This document shows positions 40,956 through 50,159 of a stretch of 64,000 bases of DNA, in pieces. The stretch covers positions 310,001-374,000 of the forward strand of contig NZ_WOFH01000008.1 in assembly GCF_009733595.1 (NCBI RefSeq), given 5' to 3'. The translations under genes and the position numbers were made by a program. The notes beneath the pieces are model-generated. The model searched no databases, was not told where the DNA came from, and worked only from the letters and a program-made list of their open reading frames with translations. This DNA is from Actinomadura litoris. GTDB taxonomy: Bacteria; Actinomycetota; Actinomycetes; Streptosporangiales; Streptosporangiaceae. Position 1 is the stretch's first letter, and every line of letters starts with the position of its first letter.

Positions 40956-42138
40956 GGCCCCCGGCGTCACCGTCGTCGGGATCGGCGCGGACGGCTGGGA
41001 CGGCCTGTCCGGGGCCGCGCGCGAGGCGTTCCGCGCCGCCGAGGTGGTCATGGGGGGCGTGCGCCAGCTCGGTCTCCTGCCGGCGGACCTCGCCGCCGAA
41101 CGCGTCCCGTGGCCGTCGCCGATGATGCCCGCGCTGCCCGGCCTGTTCGCCGCGCACCGGAACCGCCGGGTCGCGGTCGCGGCGAGCGGCGACCCCATGC
41201 TCTACGGCGTCGGGTCGGCGCTGGTGCGGCTGCTGGGGCCGGTGCGGGTGCTGCCGCATCCCTCGTCGGTGTCGCTGGCGTGCGCGCGGCTCGGCTGGCC
41301 GGTCGAGGACACCGAGGTCGTCAGCGCGGTGGGGCGCCCGCTCGCCGTACTGGGCGCGGTGCTGGCGGAGGGGCGACGCGTCCTGGTGCTGTCGGCGGGC
41401 GCGGCGACGCCCGGCGAGGTCGCGGCGCTGCTGCGCGAGCGCGGGTTCGGCGGCAGCGAGCTGACGCTGCTGGAGCGGCTCGGCGCCCCGGACGAGCGCG
41501 TCGGCCCCCTCCACGACGCCCCGGACCCGCTCAACATCGTCGCCGTCCGCTGCCGAGGCGCGGGCACGTCCGCCGTGCCGGGCCTGCCCGACGACGCCTA
41601 CGAGCACGACGGGCAGCTGACGAAGCGGGAGGTCCGCGCGATCACGCTCGCCCGGCTCGGTCCCGTGCCCGGCGAGCTGCTCTGGGACGTCGGGGCGGGC
41701 GCGGGCAGCATCGCCGTCGAATGGGCCCGCGCGCACCGGTCGTGCCGCGCCGTCGCGATCGAGCGGGACGCGGACCGCGCGGAGCGGATCGGGGTGAACG
41801 CCGCGTCCCTGGGCGTCCCGGGCGTCCGGGTGGTGACCGGCGCGGCGCCGGGCGCGCTGGCCGGCCTGGACGCCCCGGACGCGGTCTTCGTCGGCGGCGG
41901 CGTCACCGCGCCCGGCGTGCTCGACGCGTGCTGGGCCGCGCTCCGTCCGGGCGGGCGCCTGGTGGTGAACGCCGTCACGCTGGAGTCGGAGCAGGTGGTC
42001 GCCGAGGCGCGCGGGCGCCTGGGCGGCGAGCTGACCAGGATCGCGATCAGCAGGGCCGCGCCGGTCGGCGGGTTCACGGGATGGAGGCCGATGATGCCGG
42101 TGACGCAGTGGACGGTGACCAGGGCGGTGGCGCGGTGA
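40948..42138 (+). CDS. cobL: Precorrin-6B C5,15-methyltransferase (decarboxylating), CobL
   Basis: A 396-residue CbiE-CbiT fusion. The N-terminal half (1-200) is the SAM-dependent tetrapyrrole methylase fold: VTVVGIGADGWDGLSGAARE, VAASGDPMLYGVGSALVRLL, and the VLVLSAGAATPGEVAALLRE region. The C-terminal half (about 215-396) is a Rossmann methyltransferase: DVGAGAGSIAVEWARAHRSC, AIERDADRAERIGVNAASLG, VFVGGGVTAPGVLDACW. It methylates C5 and C15 and decarboxylates the acetate chain of ring C. It overlaps the PPOX gene and the following cobM (GTGA). Confidence 0.93.
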   Translation: MSEAPGVTVVGIGADGWDGLSGAAREAFRAAEVVMGGVRQLGLLPADLAAERVPWPSPMMPALPGLFAAHRNRRVAVAASGDPMLYGVGSALVRLLGPVRVLPHPSSVSLACARLGWPVEDTEVVSAVGRPLAVLGAVLAEGRRVLVLSAGAATPGEVAALLRERGFGGSELTLLERLGAPDERVGPLHDAPDPLNIVAVRCRGAGTSAVPGLPDDAYEHDGQLTKREVRAITLARLGPVPGELLWDVGAGAGSIAVEWARAHRSCRAVAIERDADRAERIGVNAASLGVPGVRVVTGAAPGALAGLDAPDAVFVGGGVTAPGVLDACWAALRPGGRLVVNAVTLESEQVVAEARGRLGGELTRIAISRAAPVGGFTGWRPMMPVTQWTVTRAVAR

Positions 42139-42875
42139 CGGTGCACTTCATCGGCGCCGGTCCGGGCGCCGCCGACCTGATGACGGTGCGCGGGCGCGAC
42201 CTGGTCGCCGCGTCCCCCGTCTGCCTCTACGCGGGGAGCCTCGTCCCGGTGGAGGTGCTGGAGTGGTGCCCGCCGGACGCGCGCCGCGTCGACACCGCCC
42301 GCATGGTGCTGGACGACATCGTCGCCGAGCTGGTCGCCGCGCACGCGCGCGGCCAGGACGTGGCGCGGCTGCACTCGGGCGACCCGTCGGTGTTCAGCGC
42401 GATGGCCGAGCAGATGCGGCGGCTCGACGCGGCGGGCGTCCCCTACGACGTGACACCGGGCGTCCCCGCGTTCGCCGCCGCGGCCGCCGCGCTGGGCCGG
42501 GAGCTGACGGTCCCGGAGGTCGCGCAGACCGTCGTGCTCACCCGCACCTCCGCCCGCGCGACGCCGATGCCGCCGGGCGAGGACCTCGCCGTGCTGGGCC
42601 GCGCCCGCGCCACGATCGTGCTGCACCTGGCCGTCCAGCGGATCGAGGCGGTGGTGGCGGAGCTGCTGCCGAACTACGGCGCCGCGTGCCCGGCCGCCGT
42701 CGTCGCCTACGCGTCCCGCCCGGACGAGGTGATCCTGCGCGGCACCCTCGGCGACATCGCCGCGCAGGTGCGCGAGGCGGGCGTCGAGCGCACGGCCGTC
42801 ATCATCGTCGGCGCCGTCCTGGCGGCCGAGAACTTCCCCGGCAGCCACCTGTACTCGGCGGCCCGCCCCCGCTGA
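42135..42875 (+). CDS. cobM: Precorrin-4 C11-methyltransferase, CobM
   Basis: A 246-residue tetrapyrrole methylase. Starts HFIGAGPGAADLMTVRGRDL, has the SAM/substrate loops LYAGSLVP, VARLHSGDPSVFSAMAEQMR and VTPGVPAFAAAAAALGRELT, and the late TVVLTRTSARATPMPPGED. All match CobM, which adds the C11 methyl group after ring contraction. The GTG start lies in the cobL stop (GTGA), so the two are translationally coupled. Convergent with cbiD, three bases apart. Confidence 0.94.
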   Translation: MTVHFIGAGPGAADLMTVRGRDLVAASPVCLYAGSLVPVEVLEWCPPDARRVDTARMVLDDIVAELVAAHARGQDVARLHSGDPSVFSAMAEQMRRLDAAGVPYDVTPGVPAFAAAAAALGRELTVPEVAQTVVLTRTSARATPMPPGEDLAVLGRARATIVLHLAVQRIEAVVAELLPNYGAACPAAVVAYASRPDEVILRGTLGDIAAQVREAGVERTAVIIVGAVLAAENFPGSHLYSAARPR

Positions 42876-42878
42876 GGG

Positions 42879-43931
42879 TCAGGGGCCGGCGCGGCCGACG
42901 ATCGTGCCCGCGCGGTCGATGACGATGACGTCGACCGCGACGGGGGCTCCGCGCAGGACGTCCAGGGCGGTGGCGCGGGCGCGGGCCGCCACGAGGTCGC
43001 CCAGTGGAACGCCCGCGCGCTGGCAGATCTGGAGCGCGTCGAGGGCGGTGTTGGCGTGCCGGACGCGTTCGGCGGTGCCGGGGTCGGCGACCATCGAGGC
43101 GAGGACCGCGAAGTCGACCTGCGAGCGCTTGGAATGCAGGTCGAGGTGCCCGGCGGCGAGCTTGGCGAGCTTGCCGACGCCGCCCGCGACCGTCAGCATC
43201 GGCACCGGGTGGCGGCGCAGGTACTTCAGCACGGCGCCCGCGAAGTCGCCCATGTCGAGCAGCGCGTCCTCGGGCAGGCCGTGCAGTTCGGCGGCGGCCT
43301 TCTCCGACGTGCTGCCCGTCGCCGCCGCCACGTGGAGGCGCCCGGCGGCGCGCGCGACGTCCACGCCGCGCCGGATGCTGTCGATCCACGCCGAGCACGA
43401 GTACGGGACGACGATGCCCGTCGTGCCGAGGATCGACAGCCCCCCGAGGATGCCGAGGCGCGGGTTCCAGGTCTGGCGGGCCAGTTCGGCACCGTCGTCC
43501 ACGGAGATCTCCACGATCGCGTCGGCGCCGCCGAGGACCTCGCGCATCATCGCCCGGGGCACCGGGTTGATCGCGGGCTCCCCCACCTCCAGCGGCAGGC
43601 CGGGACGGGTGACGGTGCCGACGCCGGGGCCCGCGCGGAACACCACGCCGGTGCCGGGCGCGCCGGGGCGGACGGTCGAGCGGACCAGCGCGCCGTGCGT
43701 GACGTCCGGGTCGTCTCCGGCGTCCTTGACGATGCCTGCGGTCGCGTACCCGTCGCCGAGCTCCTCCACGGCGAGGGCGAACGCGGGGCGCTGCCCGCGC
43801 GGCAGCGTGATCTCGACCGGGTCGGGGAACTCGCCGGTGAGCAGCGCGGCGTGCGCGGCCTTGGTCGCGGCCGTCGCGCAGGCGCCGGTCGTCCACCCGT
43901 GCCGCAACCCTCCCGCTCCCGGGCCGCTCAC
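42879..43931 (-). CDS. cbiD: Cobalt-precorrin-5B C1-methyltransferase, CbiD
   Basis: A 350-residue CbiD-family protein. Diagnostic parts: LRHGWTTGACATAATKAAHA, EITLPRGQRPAFALAVEELG, GEPAINPVPRAMMREVLG, LSILGTTGIVVPYSCSAWID and HLDLHSKRSQVDFAVLASMV. It methylates C1 (with deacylation of the C20 fragment) and is the anaerobic-type alternative to CobF, but many actinobacteria use it together with oxygen-type enzymes. GTG start at 43931; divergent from cobK with a gap of 17 bases, so promoters overlap. Confidence 0.94.
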   Translation of the reverse strand: MSGPGAGGLRHGWTTGACATAATKAAHAALLTGEFPDPVEITLPRGQRPAFALAVEELGDGYATAGIVKDAGDDPDVTHGALVRSTVRPGAPGTGVVFRAGPGVGTVTRPGLPLEVGEPAINPVPRAMMREVLGGADAIVEISVDDGAELARQTWNPRLGILGGLSILGTTGIVVPYSCSAWIDSIRRGVDVARAAGRLHVAAATGSTSEKAAAELHGLPEDALLDMGDFAGAVLKYLRRHPVPMLTVAGGVGKLAKLAAGHLDLHSKRSQVDFAVLASMVADPGTAERVRHANTALDALQICQRAGVPLGDLVAARARATALDVLRGAPVAVDVIVIDRAGTIVGRAGP

Positions 43932-43948
43932 GCCTCTACCATGCCCTC

Positions 43949-44686
43949 GTGACCATGCGTGTACTGCTGCTGGGCGGCACCGGCGAGGCCCGCGCGCTGG
44001 CCGGGCGGCTGGCGGCCGACCCGTCCCGCGAGGTGATCAGCTCCCTGGCGGGGCGCACCGCCGCGCCCGAGCCGCCGCCGGGACGCGTCCGCGTCGGCGG
44101 CTTCGGCGGGCCGGACGGCCTCACGGCCTGGCTGCGCGCCGAGCGCGTCGACGCGGTCATCGACGCGACGCACCCGTTCGCGGCGCTGATGACCGCGTCC
44201 GCCGTGGTGGCGGCCGGGCGCACGGGCGTCCCGCTGCTGGTGCTGCGCCGCCCCGGCTGGACGCCGCGGGAGGGCGACGACTGGCGGCGCGTCCCCTCGC
44301 TGCGGGCCGCCGCCGCGAACCTGCCCGGCGAGCGGGTGTTCCTGACGACCGGCCGCAAGAACCTCGCCGCGTTCGCCGGGGACGCGCGCCGCTGGTTCCT
44401 CGTGCGCTCGGTCGACCCGCCCGAACCGCCGGTGCCGCCGCGGATGGAGACCGTCCTCGCCCGGGGGCCGTTCACCGTGGAGGACGAACTGGAGCTGATG
44501 CGCGGCCACGCCGTCGACACGCTCGTCACCAAGGACAGCGGCGGCGCGATGACGGCGGCCAAGCTCACCGCCGCGCGGACGCTCGGGCTGCCGGTCGTGA
44601 TGGTCGACCGCCCGCCCGCGCCCGAGGGCGTCCCCGTCGCCGGGTCGGTCGAGGAGGCGGTCGACTGGCTGGCCGGTCACGGGTAG
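43949..44686 (+). CDS. cobK: Precorrin-6A reductase, CobK
   Basis: A 245-residue NADPH-dependent reductase. Rossmann start MRVLLLGGTGEARALAGRLA, then DAVIDATHPFAALMTASAVV, VPLLVLRRPGWTPREGDDW, VFLTTGRKNLAAFAGDARRW and LVTKDSGGAMTAAKLTAARTLG, all CobK signatures; it reduces precorrin-6A to 6B. The GTG at 43949 is used here; ATG 43955 is an alternative two codons downstream. The end overlaps the cobIJ gene on the other strand by ten bases, so transcripts converge. Confidence 0.94.
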   Translation: MTMRVLLLGGTGEARALAGRLAADPSREVISSLAGRTAAPEPPPGRVRVGGFGGPDGLTAWLRAERVDAVIDATHPFAALMTASAVVAAGRTGVPLLVLRRPGWTPREGDDWRRVPSLRAAAANLPGERVFLTTGRKNLAAFAGDARRWFLVRSVDPPEPPVPPRMETVLARGPFTVEDELELMRGHAVDTLVTKDSGGAMTAAKLTAARTLGLPVVMVDRPPAPEGVPVAGSVEEAVDWLAGHG

Positions 44687-46167
44687 CGGCGCGGGGTGTA
44701 GACGGCCGGGCCGTCCCCGCGCTCGGCCCACCGCGTCTTGGACGAGCCGACGAGCAGCAGGCAGCGCATGTCGACGCCGTCCGCGCCGAGGTCGTCGAGC
44801 CGGATCACCCGGACGCTCTCCTCGGGGCCGCCGACGTCGCGTCCGATGACGACCGGGGTGTCCGGGGAGCGGTGCGCGAGCAGGACGTCGCGGGCCTTGG
44901 CGACCTGCGCGGTCCGGGTCCGCGACGCCGGGTTGTAGATCGCGATGACGAGGTCGGCCGCGGCGGCGGCCGACAGCCGCGCCTCGATGACGTCCCACGG
45001 CTTGAGCCGGTCCGACAGCGACAGCACGCAGTAGTCGTGCCCGAGCGGCGCGCCGACCCGGGACGCGACCGCGTTCGCGGCGGTCAGGCCGGGCAGCACC
45101 CGCACCGGGACGTCCCGCCACCGCTCCCCCGCCGCCACCTCCAGCACGGCGGCGGCCATCGCGAACACGCCCGGGTCGCCGGAGGAGACGACCGCGACCC
45201 GCCGCCCGCGCTCGGCCAGCGCCAGCGCGAACTCCGCGCGCTCCTCCTCCACCCGGTTGTCGGAGGCGTGCCGGGCCTGCCGGGGGTTGGCGGGCACGCG
45301 CGCCAGGTAGGGGGCGTAGCCGACCAGGTCGTCGGCGGCGGCGAGGACGTCCTGCGCCTCGGGCGTCAGCCACCCGCGCCCGGCCGGGCCGAGGCCGACG
45401 ACCGCGACCTCCCCGGTGCGGGGCGCGGCGCGCTCGGGCAGGCTGCGGCGCGTCTGCTCGTGGACGCGGCTCGGCAGCACCGCGACGGAGAAGTAGGGGA
45501 CGGTGGCCGGGTCCACGTCCGCGAGCGGCAGCGCGCGCTGCTCCTCGGTCGTGGCGCGCTCGACGTACCAGGCGTCGTTCAGGCGCCCCGCCCGGTCGAG
45601 GGCCTGCCGGACGTTGCCGAACGTCCGCCCGAGCTTGAGGATCGCGGCGGAGTCGGTCGCGGCGAGGCGTTCGGCCAGCACGTCCGGCGGCAGCGTCCCC
45701 GGCAGGACGGTCAGCACCTCGTCGCGCTCCACCAGCGGCCGCCCCAGCTCGGCGGACGCGCCGCTCACCGACGTCACGCCCGGCACCACCGTCGTCGGAT
45801 AGCGCCCGTCGAGCCGCTTGTGCAGGTGCATGTAGGAGCCGTAGAAGAACGGGTCGCCCTCGCAGAGCACCACGACGTCGCGTCCGGCGTCCAGGTGCTC
45901 GGCCAGCCGCTCCGCGCACCGCGCGTAGAACTCCTCCAGCACCCCCCGGTAGTCGCCGGTCGCCTCGGTCGTGACCGGGTAGACCAGCGCCTCCTCGATC
46001 TGCCCCTCCCGCAGGTGCTCGCGCGCGATGGACCGGGCGATGCTGCGCCCGTGCCGTGCCGAGTGGTAGGCGACCACGTCCGCGGCGCCGATGAGCCGGG
46101 CCGCCTTCAGCGTGATCAGCTCGGGGTCGCCGGGGCCGAGCCCGACCCCGTACAGGTGTCCGGTCAT
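44677..46167 (-). CDS. cobIJ: CobI-CobJ fusion (precorrin-2 C20- and precorrin-3B C17-methyltransferase)
   Basis: A 496-residue fusion of two tetrapyrrole methylases, common in actinomycetes. Domain 1 (about 1-240) is CobI: LYGVGLGPGDPELITLKAAR, VVVLCEGDPFFYGSYMHLHK, VPGVTSVSGASAELGRPLVE. Domain 2 (about 250-496) is CobJ: VAVVGLGPAGRGWLTPEAQD, VAVVSSGDPGVFAMAAAVLE, PLGHDYCVLSLSDRLKPWDV, IYNPASRTRTAQVAKARDVL. It adds the C20 methyl and later the C17 methyl with ring contraction (after CobG oxidation). The ATG overlaps the cobH stop by one base. No other oddities. Confidence 0.95.
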   Translation of the reverse strand: MTGHLYGVGLGPGDPELITLKAARLIGAADVVAYHSARHGRSIARSIAREHLREGQIEEALVYPVTTEATGDYRGVLEEFYARCAERLAEHLDAGRDVVVLCEGDPFFYGSYMHLHKRLDGRYPTTVVPGVTSVSGASAELGRPLVERDEVLTVLPGTLPPDVLAERLAATDSAAILKLGRTFGNVRQALDRAGRLNDAWYVERATTEEQRALPLADVDPATVPYFSVAVLPSRVHEQTRRSLPERAAPRTGEVAVVGLGPAGRGWLTPEAQDVLAAADDLVGYAPYLARVPANPRQARHASDNRVEEERAEFALALAERGRRVAVVSSGDPGVFAMAAAVLEVAAGERWRDVPVRVLPGLTAANAVASRVGAPLGHDYCVLSLSDRLKPWDVIEARLSAAAAADLVIAIYNPASRTRTAQVAKARDVLLAHRSPDTPVVIGRDVGGPEESVRVIRLDDLGADGVDMRCLLLVGSSKTRWAERGDGPAVYTPRRYP

Positions 46168-46787
46168 CACTCTTCCTCGCTGGCGATGGCGTTGACCGCG
46201 GCGGCGGTCATGGCGCTGCCGCCCCGCCTCCCGCGCACGACCAGGTAGGGCAGACCCGACGCGGCCAGCGCCTCCTTCGACTCCGCCGCGCCGATGAACC
46301 CGACCGGGATCCCGAGCACCGCCGCCGGGACGCCCGCCCCGTCCCGGACCATCTCCAGCAGCCGGAACAGCGCCGTCGGCGCGTTGCCGACCGCCACCAC
46401 CGACCCGGCGAGGCGGTCGCGCCACAGCTCCAGCGCGGCGGCGCTGCGGGTGGTGCCCAGCTCGCGCGCCAGTCCGGGGACACGCGGGTCGCCGAGCGTG
46501 CAGACGACGTCATTGTCCTTCGGCAGCCGCCTGCGCGTCACCCCCGCGGCCACCATCATCGCGTCGCACAGGACGGGCCGCCCGTCCAGCAGCGCGGCGC
46601 GCGCCGCCGCGACGACGCCGGGCGCGTGGTCCAGGTCGTCCACCAGGTCCGTCATCCCGCACGCGTGGATCATCCGGACGGCGACCCGGGCGACGTCGGC
46701 GGGCAGCCCCGCGAGGTCCGCCTCCGCCCTGATGGTCGCGAACGACCGCCGGTAGATCTCCGCTCCGTCGCGGACGTAGTCGATCAC
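46167..46787 (-). CDS. cobH: Precorrin-8X methylmutase, CobH
   Basis: A 206-residue CobH/CbiC. Sequence begins VIDYVRDGAEIYRRSFATIR and shows MIHACGMTDLVDDLDHAPGV, including the catalytic His of the methyl shift, RPVLCDAMMVAAGVTRRRLP, and VAVGNAPTALFRLLEMVRDG, VPAAVLGIPVGFIGAAESKE. It moves the C11 methyl to C12, forming hydrogenobyrinic acid. GTG start with GGAGGAG upstream, overlapping the cobG stop (GTGA); cobG, cobH and cobIJ form one minus-strand operon. Confidence 0.95.
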   Translation of the reverse strand: MIDYVRDGAEIYRRSFATIRAEADLAGLPADVARVAVRMIHACGMTDLVDDLDHAPGVVAAARAALLDGRPVLCDAMMVAAGVTRRRLPKDNDVVCTLGDPRVPGLARELGTTRSAAALELWRDRLAGSVVAVGNAPTALFRLLEMVRDGAGVPAAVLGIPVGFIGAAESKEALAASGLPYLVVRGRRGGSAMTAAAVNAIASEEE

Positions 46788-47923
46788 TCGCTCCTCCGTG
46801 TCGCGGCGACGGCCGCCGCCGTCGCCGCCAGATCCTCCGGCCGTGCCCGCACCGCGTCGCCCAGCCGCACCTCGTACCCGCCCGGCCCCGCCACGACCGC
46901 CACATGCCGGTCGGCCGGTCGCCCGCACTGCCGCTCGCAGCCCGACCAGTGGACGGGCAGGCCGCCCTGTGCACGGCGGGCGCGGGCCGCGTCGGCGCGG
47001 ACGTCGGTCAGCGACCTGGCGCAGCCCGGCCGCCCGGCGCAGGAGGTCAGCCCCTCCCACTCCGGCGCGGTGACCAGGCCAGGGAAGTCTGGCATGTCCG
47101 GAAGGTCCGGAAGCACGACCCCCCGCCACGGCGTGACAATGATCTCCTCGACGCCCCGGAGCGGCGCGGGGTCGAGCCGTCCGAGCGGGACGAGGCCGGA
47201 GAACGCCCTCCGCCCGTCCCGCTGGGGGATCTCGCCGAGCGGCGTCCGTCGCGGCACCGCCGGAACCGGCACGGGCTCCTCGCGCCCGCCGGGCAGCGGC
47301 AGGCCGCCGGGCAGCTCGGCCACCCGCCACTCCTGCGTCCGGACGCGCAGGAACGCGCGCGCCGCGTCCAGCACGAGCCCGACCGCGTCCTCGGGGCGGA
47401 CCCGGAGACCGCTGTCGGCACCGGCCAGGACGAGCGCCAGCCGGTCCGGGCCGAGCGCGTAGAGGCCGACGTCGCCGCGCATCGCGACCACGTCGCCGCG
47501 GCCGTCGTCGAGCGTGAACAGGAACCGCCCGGACAGCTCCGCCAGCGCGGGATCGGCGCACAGCCCGGCGTCCAGCTCCGCGACGAGGGGGCGGACGTCG
47601 AGCAGCCCGGCGCCGTCCCGTCCGGTGAGCACGCTCGCGGCGATGTTGCGGACCCGCTCGTGCGTCGCGGACGGCAGCAGCCCCGCCGCGCGCAGCCGCG
47701 CCGCGAGGTCGCGTTCCGCCCCGTCCGCGAGCCCTCTGATCTGCACGTTCGCCCGCGAGGTCAGCTCAAGGAACCCGTCCCCGAGATCGGCGGCGGCGTC
47801 CGCGAGCACGGCGAGCCGCGCCCCGCTCACCGCCCCGCCGGGCAACCGGACCCGCGCGAGCCCTCCGTCGGCGGCGGCATGTACCCGCAGAGCCCCCGGA
47901 CACCCGTCCGCCCCTGACCGCAT
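46784..47923 (-). CDS. cobG: Precorrin-3B synthase, CobG
   Basis: A 379-residue member of the nitrite/sulfite-reductase-like family that uses O2 to make precorrin-3B, the oxygen-dependent step of the aerobic pathway. Evidence: two ferredoxin-like half domains with GFLELTSRANVQIRGL and HERVRNIAASVLTGRDGA, and near the C-terminus the 4Fe-4S Cys pattern SCAGRPGCARSLTDVRADA and HWSGCERQCGRP. The presence of CobG argues for the aerobic route for ring contraction. It is the first gene of the minus-strand cobG-cobH-cobIJ operon; ATG start at 47923. Confidence 0.93.
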   Translation of the reverse strand: MRSGADGCPGALRVHAAADGGLARVRLPGGAVSGARLAVLADAAADLGDGFLELTSRANVQIRGLADGAERDLAARLRAAGLLPSATHERVRNIAASVLTGRDGAGLLDVRPLVAELDAGLCADPALAELSGRFLFTLDDGRGDVVAMRGDVGLYALGPDRLALVLAGADSGLRVRPEDAVGLVLDAARAFLRVRTQEWRVAELPGGLPLPGGREEPVPVPAVPRRTPLGEIPQRDGRRAFSGLVPLGRLDPAPLRGVEEIIVTPWRGVVLPDLPDMPDFPGLVTAPEWEGLTSCAGRPGCARSLTDVRADAARARRAQGGLPVHWSGCERQCGRPADRHVAVVAGPGGYEVRLGDAVRARPEDLAATAAAVAATRRSE

Positions 47924-47958
47924 GCCCGGATCCTAACCCCGCATCACCGCCGCCCCCC

Positions 47959-49038
47959 TCAGTGCTGGGCGGACGACGCGGAGGCGCACGACAGGGGAGC
48001 GCCCCAGTCCGCCAAGTAGAGCCCGTCGACCACCCGGCCGAACGGGTCGACGCCGCCGAGACAGGCGTGCGGGGGCGGGTCGCGGAGGGCGGAGCGGAAG
48101 GTCAAAGTGAAACCCCTCTCCGGCGACTCCGTCCAGGTGACGCGCATGCCCCTGCCCTCGGCGAAGGTGAAGTGGGCGGTCGCGGGCGGCGCGCCCCGCC
48201 TCATCGTGCCGTCGCCGGTCCGCCCGTCCGGCCGCATGACGGCGCCGGTCAGCCTCGACCCGTCCGGCGCGCGGAACAGGACGCGCCCTGCCCGCAGGTC
48301 GGCCCCGCCGGCGCCGGTGTCGAGCGCCCGGACGGTGGCGTGCTCGATGACGGTCCCGACCTGCCCGTAGCGCGCTTCCTCCCGCTTCCCGCCCACGTCA
48401 CCGAGGGTGTACCCGACGGTACGGCTGTCGGCCGCCCAGATGATCTCACCGAGCACCGTCCCGCCGGACGCGCCCCACGTGCGGCGCCGCCCCGAACCGA
48501 GGTCGAGCACGGTGAGCGCCGATCGCGGCGGATCCGCCGGCCGCGGCCTCGCGCCGCACGCGGCGGAGGCGAAGGCGAGACGGCGCCCGTCGGGACTCAT
48601 CGCGAGACCCGCCACCAGGCCCGGAACCGCGCCGCCCCGCACCGGTTCGAGCCCGGTCACGTGCCCGGCGCGGGTCAACCGGAAGCGGTGCAGGCGCGTC
48701 TCGCACCCCGATGACGAGGCCGCGACGAACGCTCCTCCCGGCCCCGCGATGATCTCCCTCGCCGCACCGGTGGACGGAGGCGGCCGCTCGACGTCGGCCA
48801 CCCGCGTGCGGTGATCGGCCGTGAACGCGTCCACCCGGACCCACGGACCGGAGCCGCGAACCGCCGACTCCACGTTGACCCGGCCCACGGTCACCATGAA
48901 CAACGGCGCCCGCTCACCGCCGTACGAGCCACGCTCCACCCGAAGCGCCACCCCGCCGACAGACGCGGCGACCAGCACGGCCAGCACGACCGGCGCCGCC
49001 CACCGCCGCACCCACCAGAACCCCGGCTCCACGTCCAT
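47959..49038 (-). CDS. Membrane-anchored beta-propeller-like protein, copy 1
   Basis: A 359-residue protein with one N-terminal membrane span (WAAPVVLAVLVAASVGGVAL) and an outside domain rich in strand-like repeats. WD40/propeller-like motifs such as LAMSPDGRRLAFASAACGA, TVLDLGSGRRRTWGASGG, IIWAADSRTVGYTLGDV and VLFRAPDGSRLT are visible. A few Cys (SSSGCETRLHRF, PHACLGGVDPFG) could pair. The gene 49041-50105 is its tandem paralogue. It lies between cobG and the riboswitch-cobN but shows no pathway link; likely a structural or sensor protein. Confidence 0.8.
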   Translation of the reverse strand: MDVEPGFWWVRRWAAPVVLAVLVAASVGGVALRVERGSYGGERAPLFMVTVGRVNVESAVRGSGPWVRVDAFTADHRTRVADVERPPPSTGAAREIIAGPGGAFVAASSSGCETRLHRFRLTRAGHVTGLEPVRGGAVPGLVAGLAMSPDGRRLAFASAACGARPRPADPPRSALTVLDLGSGRRRTWGASGGTVLGEIIWAADSRTVGYTLGDVGGKREEARYGQVGTVIEHATVRALDTGAGGADLRAGRVLFRAPDGSRLTGAVMRPDGRTGDGTMRRGAPPATAHFTFAEGRGMRVTWTESPERGFTLTFRSALRDPPPHACLGGVDPFGRVVDGLYLADWGAPLSCASASSAQH

Positions 49039-49040
49039 GA

Positions 49041-50105
49041 TCAGTAGACTAGGGCGGCCCGGCAGAGGCCGAGCCTGTCCTGCGCCGAGTACACCCCTTC
49101 AGGCGCCCGGCCGAAGGCGTCGATGCCGTTCAGACAGGCGTAGCGCGCCGTGTCGTCCCCCGTAACGGCGACCCCGATCCCCACGTTCGGCTTGGACTGC
49201 CACGTCTCGGTGACGCGCATCGGCTCACCCTCGGTGAAGCCGAAGAGGATGGTGGTCTGGGTCGTCCGGTCGGCCTTGTGGGCGAGGCCGTAGCCGGTGC
49301 GCCCGTCCGGGGCCATCATGACGAAGCTGATCCGCCCCGCGTCGGCGGGCGGACGGAACAGGACGCGGCCGCCCCGCAGATCGGTTCCCGCGTCGCCGGT
49401 GTCGAGCGCGCGGACGACGAGGTTCCGGATCGTCCCCGCCGGGACATCGCCCAGCGTGTAGCCGACCGTCCGGCTGTCGCGGGCCCACACGATCTCGCCG
49501 ATGATCGACCCCTCGGGCGCGTCCCAGCCGCGCCGCCGCCCACTGCCGAGATCCACGACGGTCAACACGGCGCGCGGCCGGGACGCCGGTCTCAACCCGC
49601 CTTCGCAAGGCGCCGTGGCGAAGGCGGCGCGGCGTCCGTCCGGGCTTATCGCCAGGCCGGCGAGGAGCCCCGGGACGGCGTCTCCCGCCACCGGCGCGAG
49701 ACCGGTCACATGCCCGTCGCCGGTGAGCCGGAACCGGTGAAGCCGCGACTCGCACGGCTCGGCGCGGGACGAGGCGACGAGGAACGTCCCACCCGGCCCA
49801 GCTCGGATCTCCCGCGCCTCGCCCACAGCAGGGGGCGGCTCGACCGCGTCGACGAACCCCGGCCAGTAGCGCCCAGGCCGATGCACCTGGAACCACACCC
49901 CGGGCTCACCCCCGGCGTCATGCCCGACCGTGACCTCGAAACGAGGCGTGCGGTACGCCGTCGAATCCGACTTCTGGGCGGGTGTGTCATCCACCAGCAG
50001 CCCCGTCACGGCGATGGACGCGGCGACCAGCACGGCCAGCACGACCGGGGCCGCCCAGCGGCGTAACCGCCAGGACGCCGGTTCCCTTTCCTGGATCTCC
50101 ATCAT
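49041..50105 (-). CDS. Membrane-anchored beta-propeller-like protein, copy 2
   Basis: A 354-residue paralogue of the gene at 47959, sharing the membrane span (RRWAAPVVLAVLVAASIAV), LHRFRLTGDGHVTGLAPVAG, LAISPDGRRAAFATAPCEGG, VVDLGSGRRRGWDAPEGS, IVWARDSRTVGYTLGDVPAG and CLNGIDAFGRAPEGVY. Identity appears to be about half over the length. Only two bases separate it from copy 1, so both are probably co-transcribed. The ATG lies close to the promoter area of the riboswitch on the other strand. Function unknown. Confidence 0.8.
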   Translation of the reverse strand: MMEIQEREPASWRLRRWAAPVVLAVLVAASIAVTGLLVDDTPAQKSDSTAYRTPRFEVTVGHDAGGEPGVWFQVHRPGRYWPGFVDAVEPPPAVGEAREIRAGPGGTFLVASSRAEPCESRLHRFRLTGDGHVTGLAPVAGDAVPGLLAGLAISPDGRRAAFATAPCEGGLRPASRPRAVLTVVDLGSGRRRGWDAPEGSIIGEIVWARDSRTVGYTLGDVPAGTIRNLVVRALDTGDAGTDLRGGRVLFRPPADAGRISFVMMAPDGRTGYGLAHKADRTTQTTILFGFTEGEPMRVTETWQSKPNVGIGVAVTGDDTARYACLNGIDAFGRAPEGVYSAQDRLGLCRAALVY

Positions 50106-50159
50106 CCGATGATCATGCCGTTTCCGGGCGGTGCGCCGTGCTCGTTCGCCGTACTCGTC

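Noticed and set aside
41109..42875. Long in-frame extension upstream of cobM
   Set aside because: The part before the GTG at 42135 is a shadow of cobL; only the cobM part shows family motifs.
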